From contig DASPXK010000375.1 in the NCBI GenBank assembly GCA_035637315.1, positions 1 through 12,548 of the forward strand: a stretch of DNA of 12,548 nt. The letters run 5' to 3'. Positions 1-5,964 of the stretch are shown here, piece after piece. The position numbers were made by a program, and so were the translations under genes. The stretch's first letter is position 1, and every line of letters starts with the position of its first letter. The notes under the pieces are model-generated. The model worked only from the letters and a program-made list of their open reading frames with translations. It was not told the DNA's origin and searched no databases. Source of the stretch: DASPXK01 sp035637315. GTDB taxonomy: Bacteria > Chloroflexota > UBA6077 > JACCZL01.

Positions 1-11
1 TAGCCCCAGCT

Positions 12-758
12 TCACCGCCGCAGGGGGCGGGCGCGGAGGCCTCGCTTGCCGCGCGCACCGAGGATCGCGACATGCGGGCTGCCCGAGTCTGCCAGCTCGC
101 GCACCCGCCCGGCCGCGCGCTCCGCGACCTGGCGAAGATGCTTTCCGACCAACTCGGCCGCCCGCTCGGCGTCTCGTGGACGGCAGGCCGCGACCAGCTC
201 GAGATGGCCGAGATGGGGTCGGTCGAGGGGCAACAGATAGCGCTCGACCTCTCGCTCGAGGCGATCGATCATCGACCGCCAGCGCGGCCGGCCGAGGTCC
301 TCGAAGAGGGTTGCATAGAATGCATGGTTCAGCCGAGCGCGCGCGGCCATGTTCGACTCGGCTTCCTGGCGCTGAGCGATCTGGTCGAGTCGTCTGACCT
401 GGTCGTCGGTGAGGTGCGGGACCACCAACCGCAGCGCGGCAGTGACCAGGACGAGGCGGATCTCGAAAATCTCGACGATCTGCTCTGGCGACAGCCAGAC
501 GACCGAGGCCCCGCGATGAGGCTCCATCCGCACGAGTCCCTCGGACTCGAGTTGGAGGAGCGCCTCGCGGACGGGAACGCGGCTGACGTTTAGCTCGCTG
601 GCGATCTTGTCCTGGACCAGGTGCGCGCCGCCCCGAAGGCGGCCGCTCAAGATCGCGTCGCGCAGGAATTCAAAGACGAGCTCCTGGGTGGTCCGGCGCG
701 TCCGTACGACCGAGGCGCCGTCGAGGTCCCCTATTCTCAATCCTTCCGGAACTGCCAC
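12..758 (-). CDS. GntR family transcriptional regulator, FCD subfamily
   Basis: Predicted DNA-binding repressor of 248 residues, close to the usual FCD-GntR length. Residues about 20-88 form the N-terminal winged helix-turn-helix, with typical core pieces LRDAILSGRL, SELNVSRVPVREAL and LESEGLV. Residues about 95-220 form the all-helical FCD ligand domain. In FCD regulators a metal is usually bound by an Asp and a His in a DxxFH motif plus two later His. Here the motif reads NHAFY (N144, Y148), so two ligands are replaced, while H185 and H207 keep the normal 22-residue spacing. The start is GTG at 758, supported by a GGGGAG Shine-Dalgarno six bases upstream. The last 25 or so residues are Arg-rich and lie beyond the domain. 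It is divergent from the first ABC unit, and the pseudo-palindrome at 776-792 lies 18 bases before its start, which suggests autorepression. FCD members typically sense organic acids; the ligand here is unknown. Confidence 0.93.
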   Translation of the reverse strand: MAVPEGLRIGDLDGASVVRTRRTTQELVFEFLRDAILSGRLRGGAHLVQDKIASELNVSRVPVREALLQLESEGLVRMEPHRGASVVWLSPEQIVEIFEIRLVLVTAALRLVVPHLTDDQVRRLDQIAQRQEAESNMAARARLNHAFYATLFEDLGRPRWRSMIDRLEREVERYLLPLDRPHLGHLELVAACRPRDAERAAELVGKHLRQVAERAAGRVRELADSGSPHVAILGARGKRGLRARPLRR

Positions 759-764
759 TCAGAG

Positions 765-770
765 CTCCCC
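765..770 (-). promoter_or_regulatory. Shine-Dalgarno of the GntR regulator
   Basis: On the minus strand this reads GGGGAG, six bases before the GTG at 758. It supports GTG as the real start; no ATG lies nearby in frame. Confidence 0.6.
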
Positions 771-775
771 GCCAA

Positions 776-792
776 ATTGCATGCAGTATACT
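776..792. promoter_or_regulatory. Candidate GntR operator, copy 1, in the divergent intergenic region
   Basis: The 16-base sequence ATTGCATGCAGTATAC occurs exactly here (776-791) and again at 2724-2739. It is an imperfect inverted repeat, TGCATGC-A-GTATAC(T/A), with half-sites agreeing as TGyATrC. That is the kind of short AT-centred palindrome bound by FCD-GntR repressors. It lies between the regulator (start 758) and the first ABC permease (833). The octamer AGTATACT at 785-792 offers a -10-like TATACT on both strands, so a bound repressor would cover both possible promoters. That it is an operator is inference from position, symmetry and recurrence. Confidence 0.55.
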
Positions 793-832
793 CAAATCTC
801 TCCTGCAGCAAACGCCCGGACGGAACGGAGAT

Positions 833-1729
833 TTGCACCAATCGCCGACCCATCCTGGGAGCGCGGGCGTCTCGCCCGCTGAGCGAGGCGGGCGAGACGC
901 CCGCGCTCCCAGCGCCGCCCGGCTCGAGCCGCCCGGGGCATCAAGCGTATCGGGCCACCATCACAGAGGCACAACCTACTTCTGGGCGCTGCGGCTGATC
1001 ACGCTGGTAGGCGTCCTGACGGGCTGGGAGCTGCTGGGCGCCCGAGTAAATCCAATCTTTCTGTCAACGCCCAGCCGAATCCTGGCCGCCCTCTTCGATC
1101 TGGTCCGGACCGGCCAGTTGCTGGTAGCGCTGCGGTTGAGCCTGCTGGGCATCGCGATCGGCTTCAGCGCGGCTATCACGATGGGGGTCCCAGTCGGCAT
1201 CATGATGGGCCGCAGCCGGACCGTCGAGGCGATCCTCGAGCCGTACGTTAGCGCCCTCTACGTCACGCCCCGGGTCGCCCTCATACCGCTGCTGCTGATC
1301 TGGTTTGGGATCGGCTTCGAGGCCCAGGTAGTGGTGATCTTCTTGTCGAGCGTCTTCCCGATCATCGTCAACAGCTACGCGGGGGTGCGCGACATCAGCA
1401 GCCAGCTGGTCGACACGGCGCGGTCGTTTTGCGCCACGGAGCGCCAGCTGTTCTTCGAAGTCATCTTGCCGGCCTCGGTGCCGTTCACGATGACCGGCAT
1501 TCGGCTGGGGATCGGGCAGGCGGTCATCGGCATGGTGGTCGCGCAGATGTTCCTGGCCCTGAGCGGGCTGGGCAAGCTGCTGGTCAACTACGGCGATTTC
1601 TTCAAGACCGATTACGTCTTCGCGGTCGTCATCGTCATCGGGGTGCTGGGCATTGCGCTCACCGAAGCGGTCAAGCTGATCGAGCGCCGATTCGCGCATT
1701 GGAAGGAATCGGAGCGAGCCTTCATTTGA
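833..1729 (+). CDS. ABC transporter permease, NitT/TauT (SsuC/TauC-like) type; start uncertain
   Basis: Inner-membrane channel subunit of a nitrate/sulfonate/taurine-type importer (BPD_transp_1 fold). From about residue 50 the protein matches the family: first membrane helix ALRLITLVGVLTGWELL, the PSRIL motif, YVTPRVALIPLLLIWFGIG, and the EAA coupling loop at about 193-226 (DTARSFCATERQ followed by ILPASVPF). The usually invariant EAA glycine is Cys200. The first 45 or so residues are not family-like: residues about 8-27 are translated from a palindromic repeat (855-912). The only ATG/GTG/TTG start in frame before the first helix is TTG at 833, and GGAG only two bases before it is too close to be a good ribosome site. 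A CTG at 989 or 995, or loss of the native start by repeat insertion, is possible. It lies 8 bases before the ATPase gene. The unit has no binding protein, so it may borrow one from 6935-9177. Confidence 0.85.
   Translation: MHQSPTHPGSAGVSPAERGGRDARAPSAARLEPPGASSVSGHHHRGTTYFWALRLITLVGVLTGWELLGARVNPIFLSTPSRILAALFDLVRTGQLLVALRLSLLGIAIGFSAAITMGVPVGIMMGRSRTVEAILEPYVSALYVTPRVALIPLLLIWFGIGFEAQVVVIFLSSVFPIIVNSYAGVRDISSQLVDTARSFCATERQLFFEVILPASVPFTMTGIRLGIGQAVIGMVVAQMFLALSGLGKLLVNYGDFFKTDYVFAVVIVIGVLGIALTEAVKLIERRFAHWKESERAFI
855..912. repeat. Palindromic repeat family 1, copy 1 (nested hairpin)
   Basis: Two perfect 25-base inverted arms (855-879 and 888-912) flank an 8-base spacer. Each arm starts CTGGGAGC and holds its own small palindrome, GCGGGCG-TCT-CGCCCGC. 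The same arms occur again at 10399-10457 with a different spacer. The element lies inside the reading frame of the first ABC permease. The design resembles two inverted REP units (a BIME). Confidence 0.95.
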
Positions 1730-1737
1730 GCCAGCCG

Positions 1738-2523
1738 ATGATCCGCGCAGATCAGGTTGGCAAGACGTTCGTCAGTCGTGGTCGGGAAGGGACACGGCGA
1801 GTCGAGGCGCTGCGAGACGTCCGCTTCGAGGTCGGCGAGCGGGAGTTCGTGAGCATCCTCGGCCCCAGCGGCTGCGGCAAGACGACCTGCTTACGGATCC
1901 TGGCTGGCCTGACCAGCTACGACCAGGGCGACGTGACCGTATTCGGCAAGCGAGTTACGGGGCCGGGCCGTGAGCGGGCGGTGGTTTTCCAGGCTTTCAA
2001 CCTGTTCCCGTGGAAGACGGTTATCGAGAACGCCGAATTTGGGCTCAAGCTCCAGGGGCTGGCGAAGGCGGAGCGCCGCGAGCGGACCGTCCCATACCTC
2101 GAGCTGGTCGGGCTGACCGGCTTCGAGCATCACTACCCGCACCAACTGTCCGGCGGAATGCAGCAGCGAGTGGGCATCGCGCGGGCCCTAGCGACCAACG
2201 CCGAGATCCTGCTCATGGACGAGCCGTTCGCCTCGATCGACGCCCAAACCCGCGAGCTGCTCCAGGACGAGCTGCTGAGGATCCTCGACCGCGCGCCGAA
2301 GACGGTCGTGTTCATCACCCACAGCATCGACGAGGCGGTCTACCTATCCGATCGGGTGCTGGTCTTTCGGCCACGACCAGGGGCGGTAGCCGCCACGTTT
2401 GACGTCGATCTACCGGCGCCCCGCTGGAGCTACAAGGCGCGATCGGACACGCGCTTCGTGAGCATTCGCGAAGCCGCCTGGGACGCCCTTCGAGACGGAA
2501 TCCTGGCCACTTCTGCCGGATGA
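1738..2523 (+). CDS. ABC transporter ATP-binding protein, NitT/TauT (SsuB/TauB-like) type
   Basis: Cytoplasmic ATPase of 261 residues that drives the first importer. All catalytic motifs are intact: Walker A GPSGCGKT at 42-49, Q-loop Gln85 in FQAFNLFPW, signature LSGGMQQR at 137-144, Walker B ILLMDEP at 157-163 with Glu162 as catalytic base, and switch His195 in FITHSIDEA. FPWKTVIEN after the Q-loop is typical of the nitrate/sulfonate/taurine subfamily. The ATG at 1738 is chosen because the protein then begins right at the first beta strand; TTG at 1726, overlapping the permease stop, is an alternative with GGAG at 1711-1714. The motifs fall at the same residue numbers as in the second ATPase (5123-5950), so the two are collinear paralogues. 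The stop codon is followed at once by a repeat array. Confidence 0.95.
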   Translation: MIRADQVGKTFVSRGREGTRRVEALRDVRFEVGEREFVSILGPSGCGKTTCLRILAGLTSYDQGDVTVFGKRVTGPGRERAVVFQAFNLFPWKTVIENAEFGLKLQGLAKAERRERTVPYLELVGLTGFEHHYPHQLSGGMQQRVGIARALATNAEILLMDEPFASIDAQTRELLQDELLRILDRAPKTVVFITHSIDEAVYLSDRVLVFRPRPGAVAATFDVDLPAPRWSYKARSDTRFVSIREAAWDALRDGILATSAG

Positions 2524-2640
2524 CCCCTCCCCAGCCCCTGAACCGAGTGACGTGGCGCGGGGGCTTGTCCCCGGCTCTTTTGGCGGGGAACCCCTCCCCA
2601 GCCCCGGAACCCGAGTGGCGTAGCGCGGGGGCTTGTCCCC
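2524..2640. repeat. Two imperfect direct repeat units of about 50 bases in the 349-base gap
   Basis: Unit 1 (2524-2572) and unit 2 (2591-2640) both start CCCCTCCCCAGCCCC and end GCGCGGGGGCTTGTCCCC, with a few substitutions and one indel between them. Unit 1 begins at the first base after the stop codon of the first ABC ATPase. The 18 bases between them look like a truncated remainder of the palindrome that follows unit 2. No gene is seen in the gap 2524-2872. Confidence 0.9.
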
Positions 2641-2675
2641 CGCCGGACAGAGCGGGGGACAAGCCCCCGCGCTAC
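2620..2675. repeat. Palindromic repeat family 2 (nested hairpin)
   Basis: Perfect 24-base inverted arms (2620-2643 and 2652-2675) lie around an 8-base spacer. Each arm starts GTAGC and contains its own palindrome, GCGGGGG-CTTGT-CCCCCGC. Sequence differs from family 1, but the layout is the same. RNA from either strand could fold as one long stem or as two hairpins. Confidence 0.93.
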
Positions 2676-2723
2676 GGTGGCACGGTGAGCCAAGCGGTGG
2701 GATCAACTAGCCGCAGCCTGCCG

Positions 2724-2740
2724 ATTGCATGCAGTATACA
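2724..2740. promoter_or_regulatory. Candidate GntR operator, copy 2, upstream of the DUF6282-like hydrolase
   Basis: Exact second copy of ATTGCATGCAGTATAC (2724-2739). With the following A, the pseudo-palindrome TGCATGC-A-GTATACA is slightly more symmetrical than copy 1. It lies 133 bases before the hydrolase ATG, between two palindromic repeats. A -10-like TATACA (2735-2740) falls inside it, but no convincing -35 was seen. Shared control with the regulator is inferred. Confidence 0.55.
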
Positions 2741-2749
2741 GGGGGCATT

Positions 2750-2816
2750 CTGGCGCAGCCTGAGCTGGCGCGACCGTACCGGAGCGGGCGGTAGACAGGC
2801 CCCCGCGCTGCGCCAG
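2750..2816. repeat. Diverged palindromic repeat, related to family 2
   Basis: Terminal inverted arms CTGGCGCAGC (2750-2759) and GCTGCGCCAG (2807-2816) enclose a sequence whose right half (AGGCCCCCGCGCTGCGCC) resembles the right arm of the element at 2620-2675. The left half no longer matches well. Read as an eroded copy. Confidence 0.55.
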
Positions 2817-2872
2817 GACAGCCCAGGTCCGTACAGCCGTAGCAAAAACGAAGAAACAGGAGCTGCGCAGAA

Positions 2873-4162
2873 ATGCCCGATCAACAGCCCGACAGCACAC
2901 GCCGCGCCAGCGTCAAGCCAGAGGAGAACCTGCCGCTGGAGGAGATCCTGAAGGTCGAGGTCCCCGAGGAGCGCGTCGAGCGGCTCAAAGCGCTCACCAA
3001 CGTCGACATGCCAGGCGTGAGCGACGAGGTGTTTACCTGGCTCGTCCGCCAGCAGGCGCAGTGGGTGAACATGCAGTATGCCCGCTTTCTGGCGGGCGCC
3101 AAATTCACCGAGCAGGACGTCGACGAGCTGCTGACCAACGCGGTCGACAGCCACTGCCACGGCGGCTCGGACCCCATGGAGCGACTGCTGCTGGAAGACG
3201 ATATCGGCATCGACTACACCGAGGCTGGGATGCGGGCGATGGTGGTCAAGACGTGGTACACGCCCTCGGCCTCACGCAACGCCCTCGTCCAGAAGATCGT
3301 CAACCGCCACGCCGAGCAGCGCGGGTTACGTCCGACGCTCTGCTACGGCGGGATCGTGTTGAACTATTCGGTGGGCGGCTTCAACCCCGAGGCGGTCAAG
3401 AAGTGCCTCGGCTTCCCGGGCATGAAGTACGTCTGGATGCCGATGGTCGACAGCTATCACCACCGGCGGGTGGTCTACGACGACTGGTCGGGCTATGGGC
3501 TGAGCTTCCTGGACGAGAACCGTAAGGTGCTGCCAGTCGTCCAGGAGATCCTGCGGATCATCGCCGACAACGACCTGGTGCTCGCTTCCGGACACTATCC
3601 GTACGCCGACACGGCGATCCTGGTGGAGCAGGCGCGGCAACTGGGCGTGAACCGGATCGAGATCATTCATCCAGCCCACATCCACTCCAAGCACACGATC
3701 GCCGAGATGAAGGAGCAGGCCGCCCGCGGCGCCAGGCTGATGCTCAGCGGCCTGGGCGCGTTGGCCTTCCCACTCCATGAGAGTGGTCCGCTGTACGCGG
3801 CCAGGATCGTCAAGCAAGTGGGCCCGGAGAACCTGGTCTACGGCAGCGACTTTGGCCAGCTGCAGAACTTCCCCCACATCGTCGCCAACCGCTGGATGAT
3901 CAAACTCCTGCTCGCCTATGGCTGCACCAAGGAAGAGATCCGGACGGTCTTCCAGGTCACGCCGGCCAAGCTGCTCGGGCTGGAGCCGCCACAGCCGCTG
4001 GGCGAGCCGGTTCACTCGGGACAGCCGTCGCCTCGCGAGGAGCGGCGGTACGTAGGCCATCCCCAGGCCGATCCGAACGCGCGGCGCTACGCGCACGGCA
4101 TCTATCCGGCCGCGCCGATCCCAAACGCCAATCCCGACAAGGACGCCGCCTGTCTCTGTTAG
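2873..4162 (+). CDS. DUF6282-like metal-dependent hydrolase (amidohydrolase superfamily)
   Basis: Probable cytoplasmic TIM-barrel metalloenzyme of 429 residues; no signal peptide or membrane helix. The HxH metal motif of strand 1 is in DSHCHGGSD (His94, His96). Then come EAGMRAMVVKTWYTP (Lys126 is a possible bridging or ligand residue), GGIVLNYSVGGFNPEAV and YVWMPMVDSYHH, a run that I recognise as the DUF6282 signature. Later candidate ligands are His241 (ASGHYPYAD), His266 (IIHPAH) and Asp326 (VYGSDFGQ). About 88 helical residues precede the barrel and about 55 Pro/Arg-rich residues follow it, so it is longer than family members I recall. The ATG has AGGAG ten bases upstream. It sits alone between two ABC modules behind a candidate GntR operator. 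It may hydrolyse or decarboxylate the imported compound; the reaction is unknown. Confidence 0.82.
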   Translation: MPDQQPDSTRRASVKPEENLPLEEILKVEVPEERVERLKALTNVDMPGVSDEVFTWLVRQQAQWVNMQYARFLAGAKFTEQDVDELLTNAVDSHCHGGSDPMERLLLEDDIGIDYTEAGMRAMVVKTWYTPSASRNALVQKIVNRHAEQRGLRPTLCYGGIVLNYSVGGFNPEAVKKCLGFPGMKYVWMPMVDSYHHRRVVYDDWSGYGLSFLDENRKVLPVVQEILRIIADNDLVLASGHYPYADTAILVEQARQLGVNRIEIIHPAHIHSKHTIAEMKEQAARGARLMLSGLGALAFPLHESGPLYAARIVKQVGPENLVYGSDFGQLQNFPHIVANRWMIKLLLAYGCTKEEIRTVFQVTPAKLLGLEPPQPLGEPVHSGQPSPREERRYVGHPQADPNARRYAHGIYPAAPIPNANPDKDAACLC

Positions 4163-4230
4163 GGGAGACCCCTCACGCCGCGAAGCGCACTTGTTCCCGG
4201 CCCCTCTTCCTCAAGGGGAGAGGGGAGGAA
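4163..4230. repeat. GC-rich hairpin-forming repeat, family 3
   Basis: Begins at the base after the hydrolase stop codon. It holds a short GGGG-AGA-CCCC hairpin, then a stronger one pairing CCCCTCTTCCT (4201-4211) with the following AGGGGAGAGGGG. There is no T-run after the stem, so this is not a classical terminator. The rest of the gap to 4276 shows nothing recognisable beyond the start region of the next gene. Confidence 0.5.
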
Positions 4231-4276
4231 AACCTGGACATGAGACGTCACTAATGGAGCCGAGTGAGCGGAGCTG

Positions 4277-5119
4277 ATGGACCGAGCTGAGCGCACGCAG
4301 CCGCGGCTCATGGACGTCCGTATGGCGGCGATGCCGCGAGTGTGGCGCTCGTACCTGGAGAACGAGCGGGCCATCTTCGGTGTCCTGAGCTTCGTCGGCT
4401 TCTTTGTGTTCTGGGAGGTCGGGGCTGCCGTCGGCTGGGTCGACCTGTTCTTCTTCAGCTCGCCATCGCGGATCCTGACGGCGGCGATCCGGGAGGTCCA
4501 GCTGCCGCGACTGTGGGACGACTTTCGGGTCAGCGGGACCGAGCTGATCGTGGGCTACCTGGGCGCCGTGGCCCTGGGCGTGCCGCTCGGGATCTTCGCC
4601 GGCTGGTATCGACGCTTCAACTTCTTCATCGACCCCTGGCTCAACTTCATGAACGCGCTGCCGCGCGTCGCCCTGCTCCCGCTGATCGTGCTGTGGGTGG
4701 GCATCGGGATCTGGTCGAAGATAGTGGTGGTGTTCCTGGGCGCCTTCTTCACCATCGTGATCAACACCCTGTATGGAGTACGAACGGTCGATCGGCGGCT
4801 GCTGGAGGTGGCCGCTAGCTTCAACGCCTCGCAAGTGCGAGTCTTCACCAGCGTGGTGCTGCCGGGCAGCGTGCCGTTCATCCTGGCGGGCCTTCGGTTG
4901 GGAGTCGGCCGAGCGCTCATTGGCGTGATCGTGGGCGAGCTGTACTCGTCCAACGCCGGGGTTGGGCACATGATCACGATCGCCGCCCAGACGCTGCAGA
5001 CCGATCGGCTGCTCTTCGGGGTGATCCTACTGACCCTGATGGGGGTTGTGGCGGTCGAGCTGCTGCGGGTGGTCGAGCGGCGCTTCCAGGCCTGGCGGCC
5101 GAAAGTCGGAGCCGGCTGA
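4277..5119 (+). CDS. ABC transporter permease, NitT/TauT type (second system, permease A)
   Basis: Inner-membrane channel subunit of 280 residues. It has a charged cytoplasmic N-terminus, first membrane helix at about 33-52, SSPSRIL at 61-67, IDPWLNFMNALPRVALLPLIVLWVGIG at about 118-144, and the EAA loop at about 177-208 (EVAASFNASQVRVF, VVLPGSVPF). The conserved EAA glycine is Asn183. It aligns without gaps over its whole length with permease B (5965-6810), sharing SSPSRI, DPWL, ERRF and AWRP at identical residue numbers. The two therefore look like a tandem duplication and could form a heterodimer. The start ATG at 4277 has GGAG a tight three bases upstream; ATG at 4310 would also leave the first helix intact. 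The ATPase begins three bases after its stop. Confidence 0.93.
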   Translation: MDRAERTQPRLMDVRMAAMPRVWRSYLENERAIFGVLSFVGFFVFWEVGAAVGWVDLFFFSSPSRILTAAIREVQLPRLWDDFRVSGTELIVGYLGAVALGVPLGIFAGWYRRFNFFIDPWLNFMNALPRVALLPLIVLWVGIGIWSKIVVVFLGAFFTIVINTLYGVRTVDRRLLEVAASFNASQVRVFTSVVLPGSVPFILAGLRLGVGRALIGVIVGELYSSNAGVGHMITIAAQTLQTDRLLFGVILLTLMGVVAVELLRVVERRFQAWRPKVGAG

Positions 5120-5122
5120 GCT

Positions 5123-5950
5123 ATGGCCAAACTACAGGCGACCGACGTGCGGATGGAGTACTACCAGCCAAGGACGGGCAGCCGCCTGCTGGCCATCGAC
5201 AACCTCAGCATTGGCGTCGAGGAGGGTGAGTTCGTCAGTGTCCTGGGACCCAGCGGCTGCGGCAAGAGCACGTTTCTGAAGATCGTAGATGGTTTGATCG
5301 CTCCGACGGGCGGCCAGGTCATGCTGGACGGACGAGCGATCTCGCGCCCCGGGCCAGACCGCGCGATGGTGTTCCAGGACGCCGCGCTGTTCCCGTGGTA
5401 TACGGTCGTCCACAACATCGCCTACGGGCTGGAGTGCCAGGGCCTCAGGAGCGCCGAGGCTCGCACGCGGGCCAAGCCGCTGATCGAGCTGGTCGGGCTG
5501 CGCGGGTTCGAGCACCACTACCCGTACGAGCTGTCTGGCGGCATGCAGCAGCGGGTGAACCTGGCTCGGGCCCTTGCCGTCGACCCGGAGCTGTTGTTGA
5601 TGGACGAGCCGTTCGCGGCGTTGGATGCCCAGACGCGTGAGCTGATGCAATCCGAATTGCTCGCCATCTGGCAGCAGGCGCACAAGACCGTGCTGTTCAT
5701 CACACACCAGATCGACGAGGCGGTCTTCCTGTCCGATCGAGTGATCGTGATGAGCGCGCGGCCCGGAAGGGTCCTCGCGGACATCGTCGTGCAGATCCCG
5801 CGCCCGCGCGCGCTGGCGGTCAAGCGCAGCCCCGCCTTCCTGGACTACGTCGATCAGGTGTGGAACCTGATCGAGTCGGAGGTGAAACGCACGATGGCCG
5901 CCGACCAGCTCACGACGGCCGCTCGCGTGAGCGGCCAGGTCGACAGGTAG
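5123..5950 (+). CDS. ABC transporter ATP-binding protein, NitT/TauT type (second system)
   Basis: Cytoplasmic ATPase of 275 residues powering the second importer. Walker A GPSGCGKS at 42-49, Gln85 in FQDAALFPW, signature LSGGMQQR at 137-144, Walker B LLLMDEP at 157-163 with Glu162, and His195 in FITHQIDEA are all intact. FEHHYPYELSGGMQQRVNLARAL is nearly the same as in the first ATPase, and motif numbering is identical, so the two are close paralogues. It differs by a longer C-terminal tail after residue 250. The ATG lies three bases after the permease A stop, and permease B starts 14 bases after its own stop, so the three genes should be co-transcribed. Confidence 0.95.
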   Translation: MAKLQATDVRMEYYQPRTGSRLLAIDNLSIGVEEGEFVSVLGPSGCGKSTFLKIVDGLIAPTGGQVMLDGRAISRPGPDRAMVFQDAALFPWYTVVHNIAYGLECQGLRSAEARTRAKPLIELVGLRGFEHHYPYELSGGMQQRVNLARALAVDPELLLMDEPFAALDAQTRELMQSELLAIWQQAHKTVLFITHQIDEAVFLSDRVIVMSARPGRVLADIVVQIPRPRALAVKRSPAFLDYVDQVWNLIESEVKRTMAADQLTTAARVSGQVDR

Positions 5951-5964
5951 CCGGCAGGTAGCGG

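Noticed and set aside
72..593. Open frame on the plus strand opposite the GntR regulator
   Set aside because: Antisense shadow; acidic, without motifs, while the minus strand encodes a complete regulator.
1429..1737. N-terminal extension of the first ABC ATPase
   Set aside because: It overlaps the permease gene in another frame and adds Arg/His-rich sequence unlike any ATPase; the family N-terminus begins at 1738.
2524..2675. CRISPR-like array
   Set aside because: Only two direct units of unequal spacing with palindromes, no uniform spacers and no cas genes.
2524..2872. Short open frames on both strands through the repeat-rich gap
   Set aside because: They are translations of the palindromes themselves (rich in Ala/Gly/Pro/Arg) and lack ribosome sites.
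3070..3081. CATGCAGTATGC inside the hydrolase gene, 11 of 12 bases like the operator candidate
   Set aside because: It encodes the in-frame residues MQY of the protein, lacks the outer bases of the motif and is well inside the coding region; chance is the simplest explanation, though an auxiliary site is not excluded.
3326..4096. Long open frame on the minus strand opposite the hydrolase
   Set aside because: The plus-strand frame has clear family motifs; this one has none and no ribosome site.
5397..5404. GTATAC palindrome in the second ATPase
   Set aside because: Only the central hexamer matches the operator candidate; the flanks do not, and it lies within a conserved PWYTVV coding segment.
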